Positions 7,694-17,023 of a stretch of 64,000 bases of DNA are shown here, piece by piece (the stretch's first letter is position 1; every line of letters starts with the position of its first letter). Origin of the DNA: an uncultured Collinsella sp. GTDB lineage: Bacteria > Actinomycetota > Coriobacteriia > Coriobacteriales > Coriobacteriaceae. The stretch is from NCBI GenBank assembly GCA_900542555.1, contig UQNU01000002.1, positions 1-64,000 of the forward strand, written 5' to 3'. Below the pieces are notes generated by a model that did no database searches, had not been told where the DNA came from, and was given only the letters and a program-made list of their open reading frames with translations. Position numbers and translations under genes: made by a program.

Positions 7694-8239
7694 ATGATGT
7701 GGTTTACCGCCGACCTGCACCTGGGCGATACGAATATCTTGCACGACATGGACCGGCCGTTTGACTCGGTCGAGGAGATGAACCGCAAGGTCATCGATGC
7801 CATCAATGAGTGCGTGGCTGCGGACGACCGCCTCTATATTCTGGGTGACTTTACCTATCGTTTGCCCCTGGCGGAGGCGGTGCGCCTGCGCGAGCGTATC
7901 GAATGCCAGAACGTGACGCTCATCCGCGGTAACCATGACGGCGACTGGGAAGATTCCGACGTACCGCAGATTTGGGAAGACGTGCGCGATTACCTGGAGA
8001 TTGCTCCCGGCTATGCCAAGGGCCATCGTCTGGTTATGAGCCACTACCCCATGCTCAGCTGGAACGGCAAGGCACGTGGCGCCATTATGCTGCATGGGCA
8101 TATCCACAGCAGGGGTGACCGCGCCAACGCACGCAACCGCGATCGCGAGCGCCCTATCTTTCGCTACGATGTCGGTCTCGATGCCAACGATTACAAGCCC
8201 GTAAGCCGCGATCAGATTCTTAGCTTCTTTGGGTTATAG
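7694..8239 (+). CDS. Calcineurin-like metallophosphoesterase
   Basis: 181 aa. All the dinuclear-metal motifs are present: WFTADLHLGD, YILGDFTY, LIRGNHDGDW, VMSHYPM and LHGHIHSR. It resembles the small YfcE/MJ0936-like phosphodiesterases of the cytoplasm; the substrate is unknown. GAGGG precedes the ATG. An inverted-repeat element begins one base after its stop and may act as terminator. Confidence 0.9.
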   Translation: MMWFTADLHLGDTNILHDMDRPFDSVEEMNRKVIDAINECVAADDRLYILGDFTYRLPLAEAVRLRERIECQNVTLIRGNHDGDWEDSDVPQIWEDVRDYLEIAPGYAKGHRLVMSHYPMLSWNGKARGAIMLHGHIHSRGDRANARNRDRERPIFRYDVGLDANDYKPVSRDQILSFFGL

Positions 8240-8292
8240 GGCGCCAGAGCCACCACAAAGGGGACAGGCACCTTTGTGGTGGTTCTGGCGCC
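8240..8292. repeat. GGGACAGG-type hairpin repeat, copy A
   Basis: 22-nt arms at 8240-8261 and 8271-8292 match at 21 of 22 positions. The loop region reads GGACAGGCA, so the top strand contains AAAGGGGACAGGCACCTTTG. It starts immediately after the metallophosphoesterase stop. Similar elements lie at 22365-22396 and 53808-53876. The GGGGACAGGCACC core resembles REP-like sequences that I remember from many genomes. Confidence 0.75.
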
Positions 8293-8379
8293 GTTGCCAT
8301 TATGGCGGCGGCGCCTTTTTTGTCCGCGCGGCGCGGTAGAGTGTAGCCGGTTGATATTTGCGTCCATCGAGGAGCTGCT

Positions 8380-10137
8380 ATGAACGAGATCAAGTGCCCG
8401 CATTGCGGCGAAGTTTTTAAGGTCGATGCATCCGGCTATGCGGATATCGTCAAGCAGGTGCGCGATGCCGAGTTCTCGCGCGACCTGGATGAGCGTGTGA
8501 AGGCAGTCCAGCGTGAGGGTGAGCAGGCGCTGGAGCTTGAGCGCTCGCGTTCGACGGCTGCATTGCAGGAGGCAGAGTCTCAGCGCAATGCTCAGCTTGT
8601 CGAGCAGAAGAACGCTGCGGCTCAGAAGTTGGCACAAGAGGTTGCCAAGCGCGATGCCGAGCTTGCCGAGCTGCGTGCCAAGCTTGAGGGCGCTGCCGCA
8701 GAGCGCGAGAGTGCAAGCCAGCGCGCGGCGGTTGAGGCCCGTGCCGATGCTCAAAATGAAAACGCCGAGCTTCAGCGTGAGATCGACAATTTGCGTGCGC
8801 AGCTGGAGCGCAAGGATGACGAAGCCAAGCTCGTCGAGGCTTCGGCGCGTAATGCCGTTCAAAACGATTTAGCCACACGCGATGCGCAGATTGCCGAATT
8901 GCAGGCAAAGCTTTCCGCGGCGGATAAAGCCCAAGAGATGGCGCTTGCCGCTGCCGCGGCTGAGTCGAAGCGCGAGCTCGATGCCGCTCGCAGCGAGGCC
9001 GAGCGCGCGCTTGCTGACTATCGCGCGAAGGTGCAAGAGAAGTTTTCCGCCGCAAAGGCTCAGTCCGAGCAAGAGGCCGAGGGCCTGCGTGCCCAGCTGC
9101 GCGAGCAGGAACTGATGGCAAAAATGAACCTGTCAGAGGCGGTCGCCGCGGCGGAGCGAGAGCGCGATGAGGCACGTGCCAAGCTGACGAGCGAGCTGGC
9201 GGTGCGCGATTCTCGCGAGGAGCAAGCCAAGGCGGCACACGAGCTCGAGCTTGCGCAGGCCAAGCGCGCGAGCGATGACCTGATTCGCTACAAGGATGAA
9301 GAGATTGAGCGCCTTAAGGACATGAAGGTCCGCCTGTCCACCAAGATGGTGGGCGAGTCGCTCGAGCAGCACTGCGAGACCGAGTTTAACCGTCTGCGCA
9401 TGACGGCGTTTCCTAACGCGTACTTCGAGAAAGATAACGATGCGTCCGAGGGTACCAAGGGCGACTTTATCTTCCGCGAGTGCGACGCGAGCGGCAACGA
9501 GGTCATTTCGATTATGTTCGAGATGAAAAACGAGAACGACGAGACCGCGACCAAACATAAAAACGAGGACTTCTTTAAGAAACTCGATCACGATCGTCGC
9601 CAGAAAGGCTGCGAGTACGCGGTGCTCTGCACGTTGCTCGAACCCGAGAGCGAGCTTTACAACGCCGGCATCGTGGACGTGAGCTATCGCTACGAGAAGA
9701 TGTACGTGATCCGCCCACAGTTCTTCATTCCCATGATCACGCTTCTTCGCAACGCCGCCATGGGTTCGCTGCGCTATAAGCAGGAGCTGGCGGAGTACAA
9801 ACAGCAGAATATCGACGTCACGAACTTCGAAGCCAAGATGGAGAAGTTCAAGAATGATTTCGGTCGCAACTACGAGATCGCGAGCCGCAAGTTCCAAACG
9901 GCGATTGATGAGATCGACAAGACGATTAGCCACCTGCAGAAAACCAAGGAGGCGTTGCTGTCCTCCGAGAACAATCTGCGCCTAGCCAACAAGAAGGCGG
10001 ACGATCTTACCATTCGCAAGCTCACGTGGGGCAACAAGACCATGAAGGCCGCGTTTGACGAGGCGCGCGGGGCTGCGACAGAGACAAACGATGAGCCAGC
10101 CGAGGCGGATTCGTATGAGGTCGAGGGTGCCGAGTAG
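8380..10137 (+). CDS. DUF2130 protein: zinc-ribbon-like start, long coiled coil, nuclease-fold C-terminal half
   Basis: 585 aa. The N-terminus reads [16 protein letters not shown], a half zinc ribbon. Residues ~25-310 are an Ala/Glu/Arg-rich coiled coil. The DUF2130 domain follows ([19 protein letters not shown] onward) and contains TKGDFIFRE, then [10 protein letters not shown] and [18 protein letters not shown]. The D...ExK spacing is that of a PD-(D/E)XK nuclease. Family function is uncertain; a DNA-processing or RmuC-like role is possible. A second coiled coil lies near residues 480-540 and the tail is acidic. GAGGAG precedes the ATG. It is convergent with the helicase downstream and shares a bidirectional terminator with it. 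Confidence 0.82.
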   Translation: MNEIKCPHCGEVFKVDASGYADIVKQVRDAEFSRDLDERVKAVQREGEQALELERSRSTAALQEAESQRNAQLVEQKNAAAQKLAQEVAKRDAELAELRAKLEGAAAERESASQRAAVEARADAQNENAELQREIDNLRAQLERKDDEAKLVEASARNAVQNDLATRDAQIAELQAKLSAADKAQEMALAAAAAESKRELDAARSEAERALADYRAKVQEKFSAAKAQSEQEAEGLRAQLREQELMAKMNLSEAVAAAERERDEARAKLTSELAVRDSREEQAKAAHELELAQAKRASDDLIRYKDEEIERLKDMKVRLSTKMVGESLEQHCETEFNRLRMTAFPNAYFEKDNDASEGTKGDFIFRECDASGNEVISIMFEMKNENDETATKHKNEDFFKKLDHDRRQKGCEYAVLCTLLEPESELYNAGIVDVSYRYEKMYVIRPQFFIPMITLLRNAAMGSLRYKQELAEYKQQNIDVTNFEAKMEKFKNDFGRNYEIASRKFQTAIDEIDKTISHLQKTKEALLSSENNLRLANKKADDLTIRKLTWGNKTMKAAFDEARGAATETNDEPAEADSYEVEGAE

Positions 10138-10155
10138 GGCATAGCGTATAGCGCA

Positions 10156-10197
10156 AAAGCGGGGCCGCTGGCTATATTGCCAGAGGCCCGCTTCGTT
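10156..10197. terminator. Bidirectional terminator between DUF2130 gene and helicase
   Basis: AAAGCGGGGCC pairs with GGCCCGCTTCG around a loop holding a second small stem (TGGC/GCCA). The convergent stops of the two flanking genes lie on either side. Confidence 0.65.
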
Positions 10198-10215
10198 TCG
10201 TTCCAGTATGTTCGG

Positions 10216-12897
10216 CTAGTCCTCGAGCAGGTCCTCGATAAAGCCGACGCGGTAGTTTTTGAAGATGACCTCGCTGCCGTCTTGCGTGGCGTCCAGATCG
10301 ACATCGCCCATGATGCCAAAATCGTGGTCGCCATCCTCGTCGGCAAAGATCTGGTGCACGTGCCATACGTGCGCGGTCTTCTCGTCGGACTCGTCGATGG
10401 AAAACATCGCGGCGCTGCGGGCGTTTCCGTCGGTGAGGATTTCCTCGTGCTGCTCATGGTAGGCATCGAGCGCCTTTTGCCAGCGGACCTCGCTCATGCC
10501 CCAGTCCTCGTCGAGCTCGCCCAGATCGCGAACGTGCTCGCGGGCGGCAAGGGTCACGCGGCGGAAGAGCGCGTTGCGCACCAACAGCGTGCAGCCGCGA
10601 CGGTCCGCAACGACCTCGTCGATGCCCTGCGGCGGTGCGGCGTCGAGTGCAGCGGGGTTGCCGGCGTTCTCCCACTCGTCCACCAGGCTCGAGTCGACCG
10701 AGCGCACCACAAAGCCGAGCCACGAAATGATGTCACGCAAGCGCTCATCGCGCTTCTCGATGGGTACGGTGCGGTCGAGCGAACGGTAGGCCTCGGCTAG
10801 GTAGCGCAGCAGAATGCCCTCGGAGCGGGCGATGCCGAGCTTTTGAATGTAGCCCTTAAAATCGCTCGCGCCTTCCAGCATATCGCGCAGGACGCTCTTG
10901 GGAGAGAGCTGGTAGTCGTTTGCCCAGGGCACTTCCTGGCAGTACTTGTCAAAGGCGGTGTCGAGCAAATCCTCGAGCGGCTTTTCGTACGTGACGTCTT
11001 GAATGCGCTCCAAGCGCTCCTCATACTCGACGCCGTCAGCCTTCATTTCGGCCATCGCGCGGTCGCGCGCGGCGCGCTCCTGTGCGCGCAATACTTGCTT
11101 GGGGTCCTCGAGCGTAGCCTCGACCATCGAGATGAGGTCCATGGTATAGGTCTCACTCTCGGGGTCGAGCAGCTCCAGCGCGGCAAGCAAAAACGGCGAG
11201 AGCGGCTGGTCGAGCGCAAAATCCTCGGGCAGGTCGACCGTTAGCGCATAGTCGATGTCCGGCGCGGCGTCAGCTGGAGCGTCGGGTGCGGGCGGCACCT
11301 CGGTGCGCACGACGACGCCGGAGTCGATGAGCGTGGCGAAGATCTCGTCGGCACGAACCTCGAGCTTTGCCTTTTCCTCAGGGGTCTGCAGGCTTGTTTC
11401 GATGAGGTCGTGCACGCGGGCGCGGGCGTCGCCGCCCTGCTCGACCACGCTAATCACCATGGAGTGTGTGATGCGCAGGCGCGGCTTGAGCGTTTCGGGC
11501 TGCGTCTCGATCAGGCGCTCAAAGGTCTGCTTGTTCCAGTTGACAAAGCCCTCGGGGGCCTTCTTCTTTTTAATCTTGCGGAGCTTCTTGGGGTCGTCGC
11601 CCGCCTTGGCCATGAGCTTGGCGTTCTCGATCTCGTGCTCGGGTGCCTCGGCAATCACCATGCCCTCGGTATCAAAGCCCGAGCGGCCGGCGCGACCAGC
11701 GATCTGGTGGAACTCGCGGGCGCGCAGACGACGCATCTTGTAGCCATCGAACTTGGTGAGCGCGGTGAGCACCACGGTGTGGATGGGTACGTTGATGCCG
11801 ACGCCGAGCGTATCGGTGCCGCAGATGACGGGCAGCAGGCCCTGCTGCGCCAAACGCTCGACCAGCAGACGATAACGCGGCAGCATACCGGCGTGGTGCA
11901 CGCCGACGCCGCAGCCAAGCAAACGCTTGAGGATCTTGCCGAAGGCCGTCGAGAAGCTCGTGCCCTTGGCCGCCTCCTTGATGGCCTCGCGCTGCTCCTT
12001 GCTGGCAATGCCAAAGTTGGCGAGCGACTGTGCCGTCGCAAGGGCGGCATCCTGGCTAAAGTGCACGATATAGAGCGGGGCCTCTCCGCCGCGCATCGCG
12101 AGCTCGACGGTGCCCTCGAGGGAGGTCGTCACGTAGTCGTAGCTCAGCGGCACGGGGCGTGGGGCATCGACGACCAAGTCGCAGGTAGCGCCGGTGTGTT
12201 CCTCGAGTGAGGCGGCGATGGCAGTGACATCGCCGAGCGTGGCGCTCATGAGCATGAATTGCGTGTGAGGCAGGGTGAGCAGTGGCACCTGCCAGGCCCA
12301 GCCGCGGTCGGGGTCGGCAAAATAGTGGAACTCGTCCATGGCGACGCAGCCCACGTCGGCGCCCTCGCCCTCGCGCAGTGCATCGTTGGCAAGGATTTCT
12401 GCCGTGCAGCAGATGACGGGCGCCTTGGTGTTGATATGCGTGTCGCCGGTGATCATGCCGACGTTATCGCGGCCGAGCACCTGCACAAGGTCGAAAAACT
12501 TTTCGCTGACCAGAGCCTTGATGGGGGCCGTGTAATAACAGCGCTTGCCCTGTGCCATGCCCATAAAGAGCATGCCTAGCGCGACAAGCGACTTGCCCGA
12601 TCCGGTCGGTGTTCCCAAAATGACATGGTCACCGGCGGCTAGATCCATGAGGGCCTCTTCCTGGTGGTCCCACAGCTCAATACCGCGGTCGCTTGTCCAT
12701 TCAAAGAAGCGTTCGAAGGCCTGATCGGGCGTGAGCCATGGCTCGGGCTCGCTACCATCCTCGGGCTCCCACCAGGCGGGGGAGAGCGCGCCGAGCGAGC
12801 CAAACTCGGCTTCGGTTCCCGTGCCGCCCGAGAACGAGCTGGCGGCGCCGGCGCCGGAAACGGTGCTGGCGGAAGTATCTGTCGTGGTCTGTGCCAT
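10216..12897 (-). CDS. Ski2-like DEAD/DEAH-box helicase with DUF3516-type C-terminus
   Basis: 893 aa. After a ~45-residue Ser/Gly/Thr-rich start comes a superfamily II helicase core: motif I TPTGSGKS, motif II as MDEFHYF, motif III LMSATLG, and motif VI HQIAGRAGRSGFD. The C-terminal ~400 residues match the DUF3516 region found in actinobacterial helicases of this kind, including LERIQDVTYEKPLEDLLD. It is probably an ATP-dependent RNA or DNA helicase in the cytoplasm; its role in this group is unproven. Large Arg/Lys-rich stretches near the middle (LRKIKKKKAPEGF) suggest RNA contact. It is monocistronic between a terminator and repeat copy 3. Confidence 0.88.
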   Translation of the reverse strand: MAQTTTDTSASTVSGAGAASSFSGGTGTEAEFGSLGALSPAWWEPEDGSEPEPWLTPDQAFERFFEWTSDRGIELWDHQEEALMDLAAGDHVILGTPTGSGKSLVALGMLFMGMAQGKRCYYTAPIKALVSEKFFDLVQVLGRDNVGMITGDTHINTKAPVICCTAEILANDALREGEGADVGCVAMDEFHYFADPDRGWAWQVPLLTLPHTQFMLMSATLGDVTAIAASLEEHTGATCDLVVDAPRPVPLSYDYVTTSLEGTVELAMRGGEAPLYIVHFSQDAALATAQSLANFGIASKEQREAIKEAAKGTSFSTAFGKILKRLLGCGVGVHHAGMLPRYRLLVERLAQQGLLPVICGTDTLGVGINVPIHTVVLTALTKFDGYKMRRLRAREFHQIAGRAGRSGFDTEGMVIAEAPEHEIENAKLMAKAGDDPKKLRKIKKKKAPEGFVNWNKQTFERLIETQPETLKPRLRITHSMVISVVEQGGDARARVHDLIETSLQTPEEKAKLEVRADEIFATLIDSGVVVRTEVPPAPDAPADAAPDIDYALTVDLPEDFALDQPLSPFLLAALELLDPESETYTMDLISMVEATLEDPKQVLRAQERAARDRAMAEMKADGVEYEERLERIQDVTYEKPLEDLLDTAFDKYCQEVPWANDYQLSPKSVLRDMLEGASDFKGYIQKLGIARSEGILLRYLAEAYRSLDRTVPIEKRDERLRDIISWLGFVVRSVDSSLVDEWENAGNPAALDAAPPQGIDEVVADRRGCTLLVRNALFRRVTLAAREHVRDLGELDEDWGMSEVRWQKALDAYHEQHEEILTDGNARSAAMFSIDESDEKTAHVWHVHQIFADEDGDHDFGIMGDVDLDATQDGSEVIFKNYRVGFIEDLLED

Positions 12898-13018
12898 GTG
12901 GTTGCTTTCTCTCGCGTTTGTCTGCCAACTATTATGGCGTAGCGGCGGCGCGGGGTGCCAGCGCGCGAGAAAATGCAGGAAATGGGCGTTCTGCCCGGCC
13001 GTTTGGTGTAGTCGTTAG

Positions 13019-13142
13019 CTAAGTGAGTAGACTTTTTTGCGATATCTCGAGCACATGGCTTTTGCACAAGGGCTCTACCTGCGGTTTTATGTTTCGCTAT
13101 GCGGGTTGTGCTTGGCTATTGCAGAAAAGTCTACTCACTTAG
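13019..13142. repeat. 120-bp inverted-repeat element, copy 3
   Basis: Ends are perfect over 18 bases: CTAAGTGAGTAGACTTTT on the left and its reverse complement on the right. The interior differs from copies 1 and 2 except for TACCTGCGGTTTTA. Here it lies between genes, about 65 bp past the trmB stop and about 120 bp before the helicase start, and does not overlap a coding end. The conserved termini with a drifting interior suggest that the ends are the selected part. Confidence 0.88.
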
Positions 13143-13207
13143 GCTTGAGGGTCGTTCGCTGGCGCCTATTTGCGCTTGTTTGCCGACGCCGCGACCATAA
13201 GAAGCCC

Positions 13208-14047
13208 CTAGGACTCTTGCGGTAAGCGCTTCTTGCCCTTGCGGGCGCGGTTTTTAAAGTTCTCGACGGCCTCTTCCATGCCTAGAGGCACATAGGTGAG
13301 CTCATCGAGATCGTCGGGCAGGTAGCAGGCGAGGCTCTGCTCCTGCGCGCGGCCCGCCGCGAGCTGTTCATCGCTGGGCTGCGCGCCGGGTGTGGCGCAA
13401 ATGCCATAGACGACGGCACCCATCTCGCGCGTGCGGCATTCATATTCGGTCTCAGGATGCTCGGGATGGTCGCGGCGGACGTCGTCACTTACCCAAAGCG
13501 TGTCGTAGCCTGCCGCGGCAAACTGTCCCAGGGCGTAATCGCGCAATGGCTTGCTGTCGGTTCGCAACGTGACGGTGGCGCCGCCCGAAAAGAGCGGGCG
13601 GTAGAGCATCAGATGGTCGACATGGACGAGTCGTTTATTAGCGTACTTGGCCTTGGGCTGCGGCGTGGGAAAGTTAATGGTGATGGCATCGAGCTCGCCT
13701 GCGGCAAACAGCTGTGGCAGCGATGCGGCGCCTCGGGGCAGGACGAGTGCGTTGGATAGTCCCTGTTCGCAGATTTTCTGCGCGGCATAGGCGATGCAGA
13801 TGGGCTCCTGGTCCATGCCGATAAAGAGGGTGTCGGGCTCGCGGTGGGCGCGCTCGACCAGATAGGTTCCCTTGCCACAGCCAAGATCCAGGTGAAGGTG
13901 TTCGAAGGGCTTGCTGCCAGCTGGCGCGCAAGCCTCGCGCCAATCTCCGGCATAAGCCTCGGGGTTCGTCTCGATCGCATCGGCGTAGCGCTCCAGGCGC
14001 TCCTCGAGCACAAAGTTCTTAGGCGTGCGAACGTGGACGGCTCCCAT
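13208..14047 (-). CDS. trmB: tRNA (guanine-46-N7)-methyltransferase
   Basis: 279 aa. The SAM motif LHLDLGCGKGTYLVERA and downstream order fit TrmB. The usual DPWPK block appears here as NFPTPQPKAKYANKRLVH, and the catalytic-region TEYE is present as TEYECR. The protein has a ~60-residue extension beyond the usual end, basic at the tip (FKNRARKGKKRL). AAGGAG lies before the ATG. TrmB makes m7G46 in tRNA variable loops. The altered DPWPK block makes the exact substrate slightly uncertain. It is followed by the next methyltransferase on the same strand, upstream of it in transcription. Confidence 0.82.
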   Translation of the reverse strand: MGAVHVRTPKNFVLEERLERYADAIETNPEAYAGDWREACAPAGSKPFEHLHLDLGCGKGTYLVERAHREPDTLFIGMDQEPICIAYAAQKICEQGLSNALVLPRGAASLPQLFAAGELDAITINFPTPQPKAKYANKRLVHVDHLMLYRPLFSGGATVTLRTDSKPLRDYALGQFAAAGYDTLWVSDDVRRDHPEHPETEYECRTREMGAVVYGICATPGAQPSDEQLAAGRAQEQSLACYLPDDLDELTYVPLGMEEAVENFKNRARKGKKRLPQES

Positions 14048-14165
14048 GAGGCTCCTTGGTCATAAGTATGGAACGCATAGCTGCGCGTTCCGTCAATGGG
14101 TTGAAAAAGGGTGGGCATAGTTTGCCCGAAAGATGCGGTGCGGCTCGGCGGCGAGTCGTCGGTGC

Positions 14166-15038
14166 CTACAGACGCTTGAGAATCACATAGCGGTTGAGCT
14201 CGCCGCTGCGACCGTCGGCATGGAAGCGCTCAAGCTCGCGCACGGGGACCTCGCCGCTCTTGTAGAACGTACGGACGCCGCGCACCAGGTCGGTGATCTG
14301 CTGGTCGTCAAAGTGATGGCAATAGCGATAGGCATGGCGGTCGTTTTGCCAGCCAATGAGGTGGTCGCCGGCTTCAAACTGCGCGGAATCGTAACCCTCA
14401 AACGGCGGGGTGAGCTCGGCGCGGGCTTCGGCCCGAACGGCCTTGCGCGCCATGCGCTCGTCGTTCATAAACTCCCAAAAGCTGATGGCGATGATGCCGC
14501 CCGGGCGCGTCTGGCGCACCAGGGCGTCGAGCACGCGTACGCGGTACTCGCATGACGGCACGTGGTGCATAAAGCCAAAACAGACCGAGATGTCGGCGAG
14601 CGGGGCGTCGAAAAGCACGTCGTGTGTCTCGGCGGGGTTGAGCTTCATGAGGGCGTCGAGCACGTCGAGCTCCTGGAAGTGCAGGTTGGGAATGCGCAGG
14701 GCGTGGCCATGTGCATCGATGGCCAAATCTTGGCACGAGTCGACACCATAGAACTCAAACGGGCAACTGGCATCTGCCGAGGGGTTTGCGCCGTTGACGC
14801 CCTTGGCGGCGAGTGCGCCGCCGGCGGCAAAGTTCTCGAATCGCATATTGCCGCAGGCAAGATCGAAGACGCGGACGGGATGCTCGATGGTGGCGACGTC
14901 GAGCTGTTCGAGTGCGATGTCCATGGTGCGCACCCAGCCGGGCCACGGGGCCTGGCGCGTATCGGAGAAGGAGGCGGAGTGCTCGCGATAGAACGTATTG
15001 TTGAGCTGGATGAGCGATGAGGCGAAATCGCGGTTCAC
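14166..15038 (-). CDS. Class I SAM-dependent methyltransferase, unknown substrate
   Basis: 290 aa from GTG 15038. I chose it because GGAGGGAG lies about 9 nt upstream; the frame is open farther upstream but that part has no family look. The SAM site is RVFDLACGNMRFENF, the acidic strand end is FYGVDSCQDLA, the motif near the active site is ISVCFGFMHHVPS, and the post-motif block is LVRQTRPGGIIAISFW. It resembles small-molecule or tRNA (Trm9/KIAA1456-like) methyltransferases in layout, but I cannot name the substrate. It precedes trmB on the same strand, separated by about 120 bp. Confidence 0.75.
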   Translation of the reverse strand: MNRDFASSLIQLNNTFYREHSASFSDTRQAPWPGWVRTMDIALEQLDVATIEHPVRVFDLACGNMRFENFAAGGALAAKGVNGANPSADASCPFEFYGVDSCQDLAIDAHGHALRIPNLHFQELDVLDALMKLNPAETHDVLFDAPLADISVCFGFMHHVPSCEYRVRVLDALVRQTRPGGIIAISFWEFMNDERMARKAVRAEARAELTPPFEGYDSAQFEAGDHLIGWQNDRHAYRYCHHFDDQQITDLVRGVRTFYKSGEVPVRELERFHADGRSGELNRYVILKRL

Positions 15039-15305
15039 GGCGCGGGACTCCCTCCGTTGGCGGTGCGGAATAAACAGTACGACCATACTACCGTTAACGC
15101 CGCAACGGGGACAACCGAGCCGTGGGTCATTGCTTTGTTTGGACACATTTCCGCAGCTCATATGTGCCCGCAACCGCCGGTTGTCAAAAATCTCACTAGA
15201 ATAGGTGGCATGCTTTTGGCGGTGGCGGATAGATTTTTAACTGTGCAAGGCGCCTTAAGAACAAAAACGGTCCGGCGGCACGGCTGGCATCACATAGGAG
15301 GAACC

Positions 15306-16028
15306 ATGAATGTAGAAACTGCACAGCGGCTCGCCGACCTTCGTCGCAGCAAGGGCTTTAGCCAAGAAGGGCTGGCACGAAAGCTGGGACTGTCGCGCCA
15401 GGCGGTCAGTAAATGGGAGCGCGCGGAGAGCTCGCCCGATACCGAGAACCTGATCTCGCTCGCCAAGCTCTATGGCGTGAGTTTGGACGAGCTCCTCAAT
15501 CCGAGCGATGAGATCGAGGACGATATCGAGTTTGAGAACGAGGACCGCGCTCGTCAGCGCGAGGCCGAGGCGGCAGAGCGCGCCCGCACACATGAGGCGG
15601 CGGCACGCGCCACCGAGGCGGCAACGCAGGCGAGTGATGCTGCGGCCAAGGCGGCACAAGCGGCAAGCTGGAGTGCGCAGGCCGCCAATGCCGCTACGGC
15701 GCAGGCGACGAGTGGCACCGCGGTTGGCTCGACTCCGGTGAAGGGCCCGTTCCAGTCGTTCCCGTATTGGGCCGTGTGCTGGCTGCTGTTCTTTTTGCTG
15801 ATGTTCCTGTTTGGTGCCGGTCCCTTTGCCGCGCTGATCTTCTTTACGATTCCCATCTATCACTGGGTGGCGCGTGCGCTCGATGGCGATTGGGCGCGCG
15901 GGGATATTCAGGTTGGCCCGGCGTCGGTGGCGATCAAGGTCCAGGGGAAGGATACTTCTGCGGAACCTGATGCTGGCGTGGCTACCGCGGCCACCGCTGA
16001 GCCATGTGCCAAAGAGGGTGACGAATGA
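15306..16028 (+). CDS. XRE-family regulator with Ala-rich linker and membrane segments
   Basis: 240 aa. Residues 1-65 are a HTH_3 domain (LADLRRSKGFSQEGLARKLG, then LSRQAVSKWERAESSPD). A long Ala/Glu/Arg-rich coiled linker follows, then two hydrophobic segments (YWAVCWLLFFLLMFLFGAG and FAALIFFTIPIYHWVA), and a polar tail. It is a membrane-tethered transcription regulator by its layout. AGGAGG precedes the ATG. Its stop overlaps the next start in an ATGA, so it is translationally coupled to the DUF4097-like protein and may sense or control it, as in envelope-stress pairs. About 265 bp of non-coding DNA lies upstream; I see nothing firm in it beyond likely promoter sequence. Confidence 0.85.
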   Translation: MNVETAQRLADLRRSKGFSQEGLARKLGLSRQAVSKWERAESSPDTENLISLAKLYGVSLDELLNPSDEIEDDIEFENEDRARQREAEAAERARTHEAAARATEAATQASDAAAKAAQAASWSAQAANAATAQATSGTAVGSTPVKGPFQSFPYWAVCWLLFFLLMFLFGAGPFAALIFFTIPIYHWVARALDGDWARGDIQVGPASVAIKVQGKDTSAEPDAGVATAATAEPCAKEGDE

Positions 16029-16927
16029 TGAAGCTCTCGCATGAGTCTAAGAGGCGCTTGGGCATTGGCATCGGAGCGTTTGTGCTCATCATCGGGCTTG
16101 TCTTTGGCACTTCGCGGACTTTGATTCATTTTGATGGACCGTGGGATCTCAACGATGTTGTATCCGGCTTGTCTGGTATGGACGATGCGTTTGACGAGGA
16201 CGATTCCTTGAATAGCGGTAACTATTCCGCTCGGCCTCAACAGCTTTCGAGCGAAACGTTTGATGCCGACGCGTTCACATCGCTTGACTTGGACGTGACG
16301 TCGGGCACGGTCGAGGTCAAACACGTCTCCGGCGGGCCAGTGCGCGTGATTGAAAGCGGTCGCGTGGCAACGGGGACCGTTGCCTTCGATGCGGCAACCC
16401 AGAACCTGGCCGAAATCAAGGGCTCTACGCTCAAGATTCGCCAGTTCGATTGCGATGACGAGCGCGCCATTGACCGCACGGTTACCGTCGAACTGCCGCG
16501 CAAAGTTGCCGATAACATGGTGGGCATTACAGCGAATGTAGGATCGGGTGATCTGACGGTCGCGGGCATTGCGTGTCATGACCTCAACCTGACTCTGGAC
16601 TCGGGAGACGTTGAGTTTACGGGCACCGTGATCGATACCCTGAATGCCGAGGTCGGTTCGGGCGATGTGACGTTCGAGCTTTACCCGGCCCCCATGAAGT
16701 CGATGGACGTGAGTGTGGGCTCGGGCGATGTGGAGATGACGGTTCCGAACTCGACGGGCTTTAAGGCGAGCCTCACCTTGGGTAGCGGCGACTTCGAGAG
16801 CGATTTCCTTCCGCTTGGCTACGACGGCGAGACCATTTTGAATCTTGAATTCGATAACGGTGACAAGTCTGCCACGTATCGTTTTGAGGTCGGTTCGGGC
16901 GACATGTCGTTTGATTCGGAGTATTGA
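16025..16927 (+). CDS. Membrane-anchored DUF4097-like beta-repeat protein
   Basis: 300 aa. One N-terminal membrane helix (LGIGIGAFVLIIGLVFG) leads to an extracellular beta-rich part. That part carries repeated GSGD turns about 20 residues apart: VGSGDL, LDSGDV, VGSGDV, VGSGDV, LGSGDF and VGSGDM. This is the DUF4097 putative-adhesin pattern, which forms a beta-helix-like stack. Such proteins commonly sit behind XRE or PspC-like regulators in envelope stress units. It overlaps the regulator gene by 4 bp and is followed by a strong terminator. Confidence 0.85.
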   Translation: MMKLSHESKRRLGIGIGAFVLIIGLVFGTSRTLIHFDGPWDLNDVVSGLSGMDDAFDEDDSLNSGNYSARPQQLSSETFDADAFTSLDLDVTSGTVEVKHVSGGPVRVIESGRVATGTVAFDAATQNLAEIKGSTLKIRQFDCDDERAIDRTVTVELPRKVADNMVGITANVGSGDLTVAGIACHDLNLTLDSGDVEFTGTVIDTLNAEVGSGDVTFELYPAPMKSMDVSVGSGDVEMTVPNSTGFKASLTLGSGDFESDFLPLGYDGETILNLEFDNGDKSATYRFEVGSGDMSFDSEY

Positions 16928-16971
16928 GGCAGACGAAAACCTAGGCGAAGATATAGACGCGCTGTTTGATG

Positions 16972-17012
16972 AAGGCGCCGAAGCCGAGATCGGCTCCGGC
17001 GCCTTTGCCTTT
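16972..17012 (+). terminator. Strong terminator after the XRE/DUF4097 operon
   Basis: AAGGCGCCG and AGCCGA pair with TCGGCT and CGGCGCCTT in one nearly perfect hairpin, followed by TGCCTTT. Confidence 0.85.
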
Positions 17013-17017
17013 ACAAT
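17012..17017 (+). promoter_or_regulatory. -10 box placed for a leaderless mRNA
   Basis: TTTACAAT followed by GGGGGC and then the ATG at 17024. Transcription would be expected to begin at or next to the start codon, and no SD lies at a useful distance. No clear -35 is visible because the upstream bases are the terminator stem. Confidence 0.4.
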
Positions 17018-17023
17018 GGGGGC

